A program made the translations under genes and the position numbers. DNA of 64,000 nucleotides. Source: Sapria himalayana (lineage: Eukaryota; Streptophyta; Magnoliopsida; Malpighiales; Rafflesiaceae). The notes beneath the pieces are model-generated. The model was not told where the DNA came from. It saw only the letters and a program-made list of their open reading frames with translations, and ran no database searches. Where the stretch lies: positions 53,369 through 117,368 of the forward strand of contig JAREIK010017162.1 of assembly GCA_029783825.1 (NCBI GenBank), read 5' to 3'. How positions within the stretch are numbered: position 1 is the stretch's first letter; every line of letters begins with the position of its first letter. Below, one piece after another: positions 25,403 to 39,800 of the stretch.

Positions 25403-26691
25403 GTATTCTTAGAGTTTAATTCTTGTTCCTTCTCATCCTTCTAAACCCTACCCAATTGAATGACCATTATTTTTAGTTCTTCAATTGCCCAATCTCTATT
25501 TCCCATTTTTTGTTTTAGCTTGAGTTTTTCTATATTAATGTCATCGTTATTGATTCTAATTTTCTGCTCATTTTCTTCCCCATCCGTATAGAGGGAAGTC
25601 AAGCTTTTTATTTCTGATTCCTCATCTGAATCTTCTTCAACCAGCACTGCGCAGCTTTTATTTTTTTGTTTCTTATTTTTCATTTGATTTCTGATTCTCC
25701 TATTTAGTTCTGAAATTTTTTTCATCATTTCTTTCCTTTTAGCATTTTCTATGGATTCTGTTCTTTCCTCTTCACTATTCTGCCTATTATATTCAATTAA
25801 TTTTGATCTTCAACTTCTTTATTTTGTCTATGTGTTTGGACAATGGGTTGAGGTTTTTTTTTGATATTTAACCATTTCTCCTTTACTTTCAAATGCTCTT
25901 TTCTTTTCTTCTAGATTCTGTTTATTTTCATTTCTTTTTTTGTTAACCAAACATACCTCTATAGCATGACCCATCTTTCTGCAGCATGCACAAAAAGGAG
26001 GGAGGTATTCTGGAACAATAGTTTTCCAAAAACCACTTGCTTCTGTGTTTCCAATCCAGATACGATGAGGAAGAGATTTCTGTAAGTCCACCTCTACACA
26101 GATTCTTGCAACACTCGGTCTAGAGAGTGTTGCCGTAGCACCATCAAGAAGAAGAGGAGAGCCCAAAACACGCGCAATACGATATAATGCCAATTTATCA
26201 AAATAATGAATCGGGAGCATAGGTAATAGAATCCATACCGGGGCCAACGACGATTCCTCCCTTGTGTTAAATTCTGGAGTCCATTTAAAGGTTCTCATGG
26301 GTTATCCCATGATATACCAGACTCCTTTCAACCATAAGCGATGGAAATCCTCCTCGGAATGAAGTTGTAATAACACATGCTTCTCATCAATCAATCTGAT
26401 TTTAATCAAAGTTTTGAGTTTCAGTGATTCGAAGAATGTCTTGATATCATCAATACGCAGCCTTCCATGCGAAAATTTTTCCACAAGCGTATGTGTGTGA
26501 GTTGCAGAGAACTTATGAATTTCCTCGGCTGAGAAGAATATCGAGGGTTCCTCGATATTTTTTTCTTGAAATTGCGAGAAGTTCGCGATAGGGGGCGCGG
26601 TTTTTCTAATAAAATCAGAAAAGGACTTCTTATTAATTAAGTAATCCAATTCCATTGCAATTATCTCAAAATTGCTTCTTCTTCTTCCCAA
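25403..26691 (-). pseudogene. LINE B ORF1 (DUF4283-like domain plus zinc knuckle)
   Basis: ORF1 starts MGRRRSNFEIIAMEL at 26691. The first half ends LWLKGVWYIMG, then an in-frame TAA, then PMRTFKWTPEFN in the same frame, a layout typical of the DUF4283 domain of plant LINEs where one continuous protein is expected. The next part, VWILLPMLPIHYFD and RVLGSPLLLDGAT, leads to the zinc knuckle CACCRKMGHAIEVC (C-X2-C-X4-H-X4-C). After KYQKK an A-run frameshift hides a continuation (PQPIVQTHRQNKEVE). A final highly charged segment (MMKKISELNRRIRNQ to 25441) fits the ORF1 C terminus. Its expected role is binding element RNA. Confidence 0.87.
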
Positions 26692-26764
26692 TTGTAGGTT
26701 TCTCTCTCTAGGAAACTATTTCTCTCTCTAACAAGTTGAGAGCATTTCAAGAAGGAAGAAGGAA
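26692..26764 (-). other. LINE B 5' leader
   Basis: A short purine-rich leader, about 73 nt, lies between the target-site duplication and the ORF1 start. On the element strand it includes CTTCCTTCTTCCTTC at the very 5' end and two AGAGAGAAA words. Its presence next to a target-site duplication suggests an insertion close to full length. Confidence 0.6.
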
Positions 26765-26776
26765 GATCAATCTATC
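26765..26776. repeat. Target-site duplication of LINE B, right copy
   Basis: GATCAATCTATC, matching 20261-20272 in 11 of 12 positions. Confidence 0.6.
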
Positions 26777-29700
26777 TGTCTACTAGTCTATCTATCTAAT
26801 TGTATATATATATATGTCTATCTATTTATAAATCTATTTATCTATCTATCTATATGTCTATATGATTATGTGTCAATCTATCTATCCATCTATTTGTCTA
26901 CCAATCTAACTTTATATTTTTCTATATATTTATTTATCTTTCTATCTATCTATCTGACTATCTGTCTATTTATCTATTTCTCTATTTGTCTATGTTTCTA
27001 TCTGTCTATCTTTTTATTTGTCTATCTATCTATATGTCTATTTGTATATATGTCTATCTATATGTCTAACTATAAATCTATTTTTCTATCTATATATCTA
27101 TCTATATATTTTTCTATCTATCAATCTATCTATATGTCTATCTATCTATTAGTCTATATATCTATCTATATATTTTTATCTATTTATCTATCTATCTTTC
27201 TTTCTATTTTTCTATCTGTCTATTTGTATATATGTTTATCTACATATCTATCTATATATGTGTCTATCAATCCATCTCTCTTTATTTTCTATCTGTCTAT
27301 TTGTATATAGGTTTATCTACCTATCTATCTATCATATATGTGTCTATCTAACTACCTGTCTATTTGTTTATCTGTCTATCTATCTATTTATCTATTTGTC
27401 TATTTGTGTAGCTATCTATTTGTCTTTTTGTGTGTCTATCTATTTATCATTCTTTTAGTATATCAATCTGTCAGTCTATTAATCTATTAGTCTATTAGTT
27501 TGTTAGTCTAGTAGTTTATCAGTTTAATAATATCTTTATTTTTCTTTCTACATGTTTGTCTGATTATCTATCTATCTGTCTATATGTCTAACTCTCTATC
27601 TCTTTATCTCTCTATATCTTTCTCTCTCTATCTTCTATCTCTTTATTTGTCTATCTATCTAGATGTCTATTAGTCTATATGTGAATCAATAGATCTCTAT
27701 TTGTCTATTTGTCTATTTAACTAACTAACTAACCATATGTCTGTCTATCTGTCTATTTGTATAACTATCTGTCTGTTTGTCTATCTACCTTTCTTATTGT
27801 CTATAGATATGTCAATCTATCTATAAATCTATCTGTCTAACTAACTATACGTCTATTTTTCTATCAATCTATCTTTCTATCTGTCTATCAGTCTACCTCT
27901 ATATTTGTCTCTATGTATGTCTATCTATTTATCTATCTATCAAGCTGTCTAGCATTTATCTATTTATCTATTTGTATATATTTCTATCTGTCTACCTATC
28001 TATCTATCTAGATGTCAATTTTTATATCTGTCTATCTATCTATCTAGATGTCAATTTTTATATCTATCTATCTATTGATATCTTTATCTATAAATTTTTC
28101 TATCTAACTATGTCTTTTTATATATCTATCTATCAGTCTATTTGTCTATTTATTTATCTATTTATATGTCTATCTACCTATTTATCTTGCTGTATATCTA
28201 TTTATCTATTTATCCATCGATCGATCTATCTATCTGTCTGTCTATAGGACTATCTATTTATCCATATCTCTAAGTATTTGTCTATTTTTGTATCTATATA
28301 TCTATTAGTTTATTTTTCTATCTGTCTATTTATCTATCTATCTTTTTCTCTATCTTTTATGTGTCTATATGTTTATCTGTCTATATATTTACCTATGTAT
28401 CTGTCAATCTATCAATCTATATCTTTGTATCTATATATCTATCTATCTATCTTTATGTCTAATGATCTAACTTTATATCTACATATCGATCTAACTATAT
28501 ATATGTGTTTTTTTTCCATTAGTCTATTATTCAACAATCTATCTATCACTTGTCAATATTTTTTCTGTCTATCTTTCTATATGTTTATGCATCAATATAC
28601 CTATCTATTTATCTCTGTATCTATCTATCTAACTTTTTGCCTATTTATCTATTTGTCATTCTTCTTATCTACATAAATAACTATCTGTCTATATGTCTAT
28701 ATGTATGTATGTATATATATATATCTATCTATCTCTAGGCATGTCTATCATCTATCTATAGGCCTTTCTATTTATATGTCTATCTGTTTATCTATCAAAC
28801 TTTCTATCTATCTATTTGTCTATATGCCTATCTATATATTTATCTATTATCTATTTTTTGATTTGAATATCTATCTATCGGTCTATCTATCTGTGTGTCT
28901 ATCTATCTTTGGATCTTATAGTAAGGCTAACTATCGATCATTCTATCTATGTATCTGTCTATTTATCTATCCGTGTGTCCATCATTCAATCAATCAATCT
29001 ATCTATCTATTTTTCTATATATATATCTATTTGTGTATAAGTCTAAGCTATATATCTATTTATATTTCTATCTATCTATATATCTATCTATCCAATTATC
29101 TATATGACTATCTGTTTATTTTACTATTTATCAATCTACCTATCTAACTATCTATCTAACTATCTATCTATCTATTTGTCTGTCTGTCAATTAATCTTTT
29201 TGTATGTCTATTTGTCTATCTATCTATATGTCAATTTGTATATTTGTCTAACTATATATATGTATATCTATATATGTAGTAATCAATCTATCAATCTATT
29301 TCTGCATCTATATCTCTGTCTATCTAAAAATATGGGTAATTGTTTATCGGTCTATCTTTCTATATATTTATTAGTCTATATGTCTATTTAACTATTTTCC
29401 TATTTGTCTATCTATCAATATATTTATCAGTATTTCTATTTATCTTTCCATGTGTCTATCTATCTTTTTGTCAATCTATATATAAATCTATATATCTATC
29501 TATATATATATATATCTATATATCTATATATCTATGTATCTATCTATCTTTATGTCTTTCTATCTATATTTCTAAATGTCTATATGTCTATATGTGTATC
29601 TGTCTATCTATCTATCTATTTGTGAATTTATCAATATGATAATCTTTTTAACTATCTAACTTTATAACTATTTATCTATTTATCTATCTATATAACTATC

Positions 29701-32700
29701 TAATTATGTTTCTATCTATCAGTCTATTTGTCTATCTATCTGTCTATATATCTATCAATCGATCTATTTATCTATTTATCTATCTATCTGTCTACCTAGC
29801 TTTCTATATATATGTCTATGTATCTACTTATATATCTATCAATTAATTAATCTATCTATCTATTTTTATGTATATATGTCTATCTATATATCTATTTGTA
29901 TATCTATTTATCTATCTCTCTACCAATTTGCAAATCTAACTATATATTTATCTATCTATCTATATGTCCATTAGGCTATATGTCAACCAATTAATCTATC
30001 TTTCTATCTATTAGTCTATCTATCAATCTATCTTTGATCTATTGGTCTATCTATCCATTTGGCTATTTATCTGTCAATCTATCTATCTATCTATATGTCA
30101 TATGTCTATATCTATATTGACTATCTATCTATCTATCTATCTATCTGTGGATCTCTCTAGTCTTTATTTGTCTATCTTTCTAAATATCTAAATGTGTATC
30201 TAACTATATATGTACCTATCTAACTTGCTATCTTTCTATCTATCTATTTATCTGTCAAATTATCAAATAGTCTTTCTATTTACTAGACTATTAGTCAATG
30301 TGTCTATCTTCCTATCTAAATATCTATTTATCTATCTATATATATATATATATATTTGTCGAATCTTATATCTTTTATTTATCTATCTATTAATGTATCT
30401 TTCTATCTATATGTATATCTTTCCATCTATCTATCTATCTATCTGTATATCTATATATTTTCAATCTTATTATATTTTTATTTGTAAATCTATGAATATG
30501 TCTATCCATCATTCTATTTATTTATCTATCTATTTGTCTATTTGTCTATCGATCTATCTAATCTATCTACAAAATTGACTAACTGTCAATATGTCTATCA
30601 ATATATCTATCTATTTGTCTATATGTCTACCTATCTATTTATTTTCTATCTCTCTATCTATTTATTTAACTATTTCTTTATCTGTCTATTTTTTTCAATC
30701 TATCTATATATCTGTCTATATTTCTATCTTCAAATCTCTCTATCTTTTTATCTATTTATCTATTTATCTTTTATCTGTCTATATGTCTATATGTATATCT
30801 ATCTATCTACCTATCTATATATCTATCTATATGACTATATATCTATCTTCCTATATATATATATATATATCTAACTATCTAACTATTTGTATATTTGACT
30901 ATATGACTAATTCTCTATCTCTCTATCTATCTATTTGTTTATATGCCTATTTGCCTATTTATTTATCTGTATATCTATCTATTTTTCTATTTGTCAATAT
31001 ATCTCTCGAGTTGTCTATCTATTTATTTATCTATCTGTCTATTTGTTTATAGTTCTATATACCTATCTATCTTTCTTTCTATATATATATATATCTGTCT
31101 ATATATAAGTATACCTATATTAGGTTTCTCTGTGTCTATCAATCAATCAATTAATCTATCTGTCTATCTACCTAATTTTGGTTATATCTATTTAGCTATT
31201 TTTCTATTTATCTATATATCTATTTGTCTATTTGTCTATCTATTTATTTGTCTATCTTACTATCAGTGAATCTATCTATCTATTTATAAGTTAAGATATA
31301 TTTGTTTATTTATTTCTATCTATCTATATATCTATTTGTCTAGCTGTATATCTGCCTATCTATGTATTTGTCTATCTAACTACCTGTCAATTTGTCTATC
31401 TATCTAATTTTCAGTCTATCTGTCTATTTTTCTATCTATCTATCTATCTATCTATCCTTTTATAATCTATTTCAGTCTATTTATATATTTTCTATATGTC
31501 TATCATCATATCTATTTATATGTTCTTCTGTCTATATATCTATCTATCGTTCTTTCTTACTTTCTATCTAACTATCTTTATATTTATATATCTGTCTCTA
31601 TGTTTATTTGTCTATCTTTCTATCTATTTGTCTATCTATCTATATATATTTATCTATCTATTAATCTATCTATCTGATCTGATTAACTATCAATGTATCA
31701 ATTTGTCGATCAATTAATCAATATATCTATCTGTCTTTCTATCGATCTAAATGTCTAACTATCTTTCTATAAATTAGTCAATCTGTCTATCTCTTTATCA
31801 CTTTATCTATCTATTTGTCAATATGTCTATATGTTTATCTATTCATCTATAAAAAAATCATTTATGTCTATCTTTTTATCTCTCTATCTACGTATATATC
31901 TATCTAACTATCTAATTATTTATTTTGACTATATGCCTATCTATCTATTTCTCTATCTATCTTTTTGTCTATATGTATATTTTATTATTTGTTTTCTATC
32001 TCTCTATCTATAAATATGACTATCTGTATATCTATTTATATGTCTATCTATATATCAATCTATATGCCTATCTATCTATCTGTATATTTACCTATCTATC
32101 TAACTATCTAACTATTTGTTTAATTTAATATATGACTATCTATCTATTTCTGTATCTTTTTGTCGATATGGCTATTTGCTTATTTGTTATTTATCTTTCT
32201 ATCTATTTTTCTATTTGTCAATTTATTTTTTAAATCTATCTATTTATATGTTGATTTATTTATCTGTCTATCAATCTTTCAGTCTATCTATATATCTATA
32301 TATCTATATATCTATATATCTATATATCTACCTATATATCTATCTATTTGTCCATCTATTTATCTATGTATCTGCCTATCTCTTTATCTGTCTATCTACT
32401 TATCTATATATCTTTCTAGGTCTAATGTGTTTATCAATCAATCAATCAATCAATTTGTCAATCTATCTAACTGTTTATTTGTCTATCTATCTATTTGTCT
32501 ATATATCTATTTCTCTATATATCTATCTATCTATTTATTTGTCTATCTTTCTATCTATCTATTTTAATAACTATATGCCTATCTGTATATCTATATTTCT
32601 GTATATCTCTCTATCTATTTATTTGTCTATATGTATAAATATCTTTCTGTCTATCTGTCTATATGTCTATCTCTCTAGCTATCTATCTATATATCTATCT

Positions 32701-35496
32701 GTCTATTTGTCTTTATGTATATCTATCTATCAATATATAAGTTTTTTCTACATATCTATCTATCTAGTAATCTATTTATATAGCTTTTTATTTATCTATT
32801 TTTTTATTTATCTATCTCTCTTTCTATCTCTCTTTCTATCTCTCTATATATCTATCTATATGTCTATTTGTATTTTTATTTATTTGTCTATCTATTAATT
32901 TGACTATCTATCTCACTATTTATCAATCTTTTTGTCTATATATCTATCTATATGACCTATCCATCTATCTGTGGTATTTGTCTATTTCTGTATCTATTTA
33001 TCTTTATATTTATTTATCAATCTATCTATCTATTTGTCCTTTGTGTCTATCTACAAATCTATATAACTTTCTTTTAGTCAATTCGTGTATTTTTTTATTT
33101 GTCTATCTGCCTATTTTTATATTTATTATCTATGTTTTTATCTATATCTATCTATCAATATATCAATCTATCTATATTTTTGTCTATAAGTATATCAGTC
33201 TATTTATCTTTTTAGCTATCTCTCAATATGTCTATCTATCTATCACTCTATGTGTCTAAGTATCTTTCTATCTATTAGTATATCTATTTATCTATATATC
33301 TGTATATATATTTATTTATCTATCTATCTATCTATTTTTTTATCTATCTATCTATTTATCTATTGTTTATCTATCTGTCTATCTCTATATCTTTACATCT
33401 ATCGATTTTTTATCTATCTATATGTCTATCTATCTATATATCAAACTAGAAATCTTTAAATTTATTTATCGGCCTATATATCTATTTATCTATATATATA
33501 TCTTTCTAGTTTTCTTTTAGTCTACCACTCTAACTATCTATCTATCAATTGACTATCTATCTATCTATCTATTTGTTATCTTTCTAACTATATATCTATC
33601 TCCCTAATTTTGTATCTGTCTATTTCTTTAAAACATTGCATGTTTATCTATCTATTTGTGAAATAGTATAACTATATTAATATATAATTAAGTAACTATC
33701 TTTTTTCTATCATTCTATTAGTAAATCTAATCTATCGCTCTATCAATGTTACAATTAGTATGTCTATCTATTTATTTATCTATCTATCTAAATATCTAAA
33801 TATCTATGCATCTTTCTATCTATTTGTATATCATCTATCTTTGTATATATCTACATGACTATTCTAAATATATCACTAATGTTTTATTTACCTATTGTTT
33901 ATCTATATATCTATCTTTTTTTCTAAATGTCTATATGTGTATCAATCTAAATATGTAACTATCTAACTCTATATCGTTAAATCTATCTATCTATATGTTT
34001 AACTATCTAACTATTTTTTGATTATTAGTGTATCAGTCAATGTATCAATCTATTGATATATAATATCAATCTTCAATCTAAATATCTATCTATCTGTTTA
34101 TCTACCTATCTATCTATCTGTCTATATGTTCGTCTATCTGTCTTTTAGTATATCTATCTATTTTTTCTATCTATCTATTTATCTATCTGTGTATGTGTAT
34201 ATATAACTATCTTTCTATTTACCTATCTATTTATATATTTACCTTTCTATCAATCTAGAATTTCTATCTATCTATTATGTGTCTATTTGTCTATTTTTTA
34301 AATCTTTTATCTGTCTATCTATCTATCTATCTATTTGTATAAGTTTTTATCTGTCTATACTGTCAATCAGCTTATCTATCTATTTGTCTATTTATCAATA
34401 TATCTATGTGTCTATCTATCTATCTATATTCCAATCTGTATATCTGCCTATCAGTCTATCTATCTATTTGTCTATCTATCCATCTATCTATCTAAAAATC
34501 TGTCAATCTGTCTATTTATCTTTATGTCTTTTGTAAATCTATCTGTTTGTCTATCTAACTAACTAACATACTATCCTATCTGTCAAACTATCTAATATTC
34601 TTTCTATCTATATGTCAATCAGTCTATCTGTCCTATCTACATATCTAATAATAATATCTATATGTTTATCTATCTATCTATCTATTTGTCTATTGACTAT
34701 CTATCTATTAGTCTATTTGTCTATCTGATTGTTTTTTATCTATCTTTTTGATTATCTATCATATCTGTCTACCTACCTATAGATTATCAATCTATCTTTA
34801 TATATATATCTATATGACTAACCTGTCTATTGTCTACATATCTATATGTCTATCTGACTATCTACCTATCTATCTATTTGTTTATATATATATTATATGT
34901 CTTTCTATCTATCTATCTATCAACTTGTCAATCTATCTATCAGTCTATTGTCTATTTATCTATTTATATGTCTATCTATCTATTTGACTATCTAAATATA
35001 TGTTTATCTACCTCTCTACTTATCTGTCTATCTATCAATTGCCTATCTGACTATCTGCATATTTTTTTATTTATCAATCTATCTATCTATTTGTATATCT
35101 AGGTATTTCTCTATCTATCTAACTATTTATCTAGTTTTTATTTATTTATCTATCTATCTATATATCTTTTAGTCGATCTATCTTTCTTCTTACATCTATT
35201 TATCTGTGTGTTTATCTAGATATATGTATATCTATCTATCATTCTATTTTCATATCTATCTATCTATTTTACTATCTATCTATCAATATATCTTTATATT
35301 TTCTATCTATCTAAGTATCTCTCTATCTGTTTATTTGTCCATATGTCTATTTGTCTATGTGTCTACATATCAATTTGTGTATTGATCGATCTGTCTATAT
35401 GTCCATTTATCTATATATCTAAGTGTCATGTGTATATGTATATATGTGTCTTTGTCTAAATATCTATCTTTTTTTATATAGAAATGTCTATCTCAC

Positions 35497-35521
35497 TATA
35501 TATATATATATATATATATAT

Positions 35522-35563
<42 letters not shown>
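35497..35563. repeat. (TA)n microsatellite
   Basis: About 65 bases of TA repeat broken by a single TAGA. Similar tracts lie at 13103-13142, 37252-37283, 42684-42732, 61747-61802 and 63483-63506. Confidence 0.95.
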
Positions 35564-35565
<2 letters not shown>

Positions 35566-36689
35566 ATCTATCTATATATTTATCCATCAATAATTCAATT
35601 CTGTCTATCTATCTATAGGACTTTCTAAGTATTTTTAATCTTTTTATATGTATATTTGCCTATTTGGATATTTGTCTATCTACCTACCTATCTATCTATC
35701 TTTTTAAAATATTATTTATCTATCTACCGATCTATATATCTATCTATTTATTTATCATTGTCTTTATATGTCTATATGTCTATATATATATCTTTCAATT
35801 TATCAACCTATCTATCTATTTGTCCTATCTATTTATCTATCTATTTATCTATCGATTAGTCCTATCTAGATATCTATGTATCTATAAATCTAACTTTCTT
35901 TATATCTATCTATCATTTGTTTGTTTATCTCTCTATTTTTCTATATATCTATCTATCTGTATGTCTAATGTCTATCTATCTATCTATCTGTTTATCTTCT
36001 TATCGTATATCCTATCAATCTATTTGTCTATCTATCTATTAGTCTATCTATATATTTATAATCTATATTTATACATCTAATTTTCTTTATATATATATCT
36101 ATCAATATATCTATCTGTCTATCTAATTATCTATGTATGTATCTATTTATCTATCGATCTATTTATCTAATTTTCTATCATGTCTATCTATATATTTGTC
36201 TATATAAATATGTTCTGATCTATCAATCTATATAGCTTTGTAATTATTTATCTATATATCTAGCTATCTATTTAACTATCTAAATATCTATCTTTTTATC
36301 AGTCTATCTATCTATATGTTTATCTTTCTAACTGTCTATTTGTCAATCAATCTATATGTCTATCTAGATATCAATCTTCTCTTTATTTTCTATCTATCTT
36401 TATATATTTTATTTTCCTATCTACCTTGTTTGTCTATCTATCTATCTATCTACTTGTCTATCTATCTATCTATCTATTTTTCTAATTATTCTTATGTTTA
36501 TTTATATATCTTTGTATCAATTTTTCAGTCTATTTGTCTATGTACCTATGTGTCTATTTGTCTATTTTTTATTTGTCTATGTGTCTATCTATCTTTCTAT
36601 CCATTTGTTTAACTATTTATATATATATCTTTTGTCTATCTATCTATCTATCTATTTATCTATCTATATATCTTTATATCCATCTATCT

Positions 36690-37247
36690 AATTATCAGTC
36701 CATATGCCAATAAGTATATTTGTAAAATTATATCTTACTATCTGCCTATATGTCTATTTATATATTTGTTTATTTATTTATCTATCATTATAGATGTCTG
36801 TCTATATATATATCAATCTATTTATCTATTTGTCTGTCATATAATTATATATATATATATATATATATATCTACCTATATAAATCTATCATCTTTTTATT
36901 TGTCTTTCTGTATATTAATCTATTTGTCTATTTTTCTATCTATCAATTTGTCTATTTTTCCATTATTGTATCTAAATAAATATATCTATTTATATCTCTT
37001 TTAATCTATCTATCACTCGATCTTTATATCTATCTATTTGTTATTAACTATCTATCAGTTGATTTGTCTATCTATCTATAACTTTATTTGTCTATTTGTC
37101 TATCTATCTATCTATCTATATATATGTCTGTCTATCTATATGTTATTTTTGATTATGTGTCTATATGGACTTTTATTTTTCTGACTATCTGGTTATCTAT
37201 CTTTCTGTCTATATATAATCTATCTTTTTTCTATGTGTCTATGTGTC

Positions 37248-37288
<41 letters not shown>

Positions 37289-39800
37289 TCTATATATATT
37301 TTATCTGGCTATCAATCAATCAATCTATTTATCTATCTATCTATCTAAATATCTCTCTATCGGTCTCTCTATCTATATATCGTTCTAACTAACTATCTAT
37401 CTATCTATCTATATGTTATATATGTATGTCTATCTTCTATCTATATCTATCAATTTATTTATAATTTTATCTATCTACCATCCTATGTGTCTATGTATCT
37501 ATTTATCTATCTGTATATTTTTATATCTATGTGTCTTATCATTCTAACTATTATCAATTTGACTTTCTATCTATATATCTATCTTCTATCTATGTATCTA
37601 TCATTATATTATATATATATTTATTTATTTATTTATTTATATATCCTCTATCTATCTATAAAATCTTATTTTCTTTCTATCTATCAATCTATCTATTTAT
37701 CTATCTGTCTATCAATCTATCAATCTACAATATCTATCATTCTATCTTTAATCTATAAATTTGACTCTCTATCTATCTATTAATCTATCTGTATCTGTGT
37801 ACCTATCAAACTATATAACTTTATAACTCTCTAACTAACTATCTATTTATCTAATTATCTATCAGTCTATCTGTGTATCTATCAATAATCTATCTCTAAA
37901 TTTATTTTATTTTTATATCTATCTATCTATCCGTCTGTATATCTAAATAACTATCTGCCTATTGATTATATGTAAATATGTCTATGGTGCCTAATTGTCT
38001 ATATGTTCTATATCTCTATATGTCTTTCTATCTATCTAGCTGTCTATCTATCAATCATATATTTTTTTATCTATCTACCTAGCTATTTGACTATATGTAT
38101 ATGACTATCTATCTGACTATCTATATATATGTCTATCTTTTTATCAGTCTATCTATCTATATGATTATATTTCTACATGGCTATTTGTCAATCTATCTAT
38201 CTGTCTTTCTCTCTATTTTCTATCTATCTATTTTCTATCTATCTATCTTTAAATCTATTTATTTTCTTATCTATCTATTTGTCTATTTTTCTATCTGTCT
38301 ATCTACTATTTGTCTATCTGTCTATCAATCTAGTTGTCTAATTAGTCTTATGTTTATCTATATATCTTTGTACTCTTTGTGTATGTGCCTATGTATCTAT
38401 TTGTCTATTTGTCTGTGTCTATCTATCTTTCTCTCCATCTGTCTAGCTATATATATATATCTTGGTGTCTAGCTATCTATCAGTCTATTTATATATCTGT
38501 GCATTTATATCCCTCTATCTAAACTATCAGTCTATCTGCCAATAAGTATATTTGTAAAATTTTATCTTACTATCTGCCTATATGTCTATTTATATTGTCT
38601 ATCTATTTATATATCGATATATATATATATATATATCAATCTATTTATCTACCTGTCTATATATATATATGTATATCTATTATGTATCTATCTATCAATC
38701 TATCTATTGTTTCACTATATGTATATCTACTATTTGTCTATTTATCTATCTATCTAATTGTCTATCTTTCCATTATTGCATCAAAATTTATATCTCGATT
38801 TATATGTCTTTCAAATCTGTCTATCCGTCAATCTTTATATCTATCTATTAGCTATCTAAATATCTATAAGTTGATTTGTCTATCTATCTATATGTTTTAT
38901 TTGTCTATTGTCTATCTATCTATCTATATATGTATGTTAAACTATATGTCTTTTTGTTTATGTGTCTATATGACTTTTTGTCTTCTGACTATCTGGCTAT
39001 CTGTCTATATATAATTATCTTTCTTTCTGTGTGTGGTGTGTGTGTTGTGTGTGTATCTTTTAATCTATCTATTTATCTAAATATCTATCTATCTGTCTAT
39101 CTTTCTAACTAACTAACTATCTATCTATCTATCAATGACATATATATATATATATATATATTATTATGTCTATCTATCTATCTGTCTAATATATCTGTCA
39201 GTCTATCTGATAATTTTTTTATCCACCATTCTATGTATCTATTATATATCTATCTATCTGTATATCTTTCTATCTATCTATGTGTTTATCTATCTAACTA
39301 TCTATCATTTTCTTTATATATATATATCCTATCATTATATATATATATATATATCCATCTATCTATCTATAATTTTATCTTCTATCTATCATCTATTTAT
39401 TTATCTATCTGTTTATCTCTCAATCAATCTAGATATCTATCTTTCTACTTTTAATCTATAAATTTGGTCTATCTATCTATTAATCTATATGTCAATTTGT
39501 ATACCTGTCTAACTATCTAACTTTATAACTATCTAACTAACTATCTATCTATCTAATTATCTATTTGTCTATCTTTAATCTATCAATCAATCTATATATA
39601 TCTATATATATTAATATATATATATATATATATATCTATTTCTATATTTATCTATCCATCTATATGTAAATATGTCTATGTGCCTAATTTTTCTATTGTC
39701 TATAACTCTACATGTCTATCTATTTATCTTTCTAACTGTCTATCTGTCAATCTATATATTTTTTATCTATCTACCTAGGTATCTACTATCTATATTATGA
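36690..39800 (+). repeat. Two tandem copies of a 1.7-1.8 kb array segment
   Basis: Ordered matches link the first copy (36690-38130) to the second (38525-39800). GCCAATAAGTATATTTGTAA is at 36706 and 38538; a TGACTATCTGGYTATCT word follows GTGTCTATATGG/GTGTCTATATGA at 37157 and 38962; ATCTATAAATTTGR is at 37751 and 39453; ATATGTAAATATGTCTATG is at 37968 and 39662. The offsets fall from 1832 to 1694 through small deletions. The order of four independent anchors rules out chance word matches. Confidence 0.85.

Larger units (their letters stand above)
20273..26764 (-). mobile_element. Near full-length L1-type LINE (LINE B)
   Basis: This 6.5-kb non-LTR retrotransposon lies on the - strand and holds, in 5'-3' order: a short 5' leader, ORF1 with a DUF4283-like domain and a CCHC zinc knuckle, and ORF2 with AP-type endonuclease, reverse transcriptase, zinc-binding connector and RNase H, then a 3' untranslated region and an A tail (T10 at 20273-20282 on the + strand). 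A 12-bp imperfect target-site duplication flanks it. ORF1 has at least one stop and probable frameshifts; ORF2 has at least four in-frame stops and two or more frameshifts, so it cannot act autonomously. The level of decay suggests an insertion old enough to collect many mutations. Confidence 0.95.
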
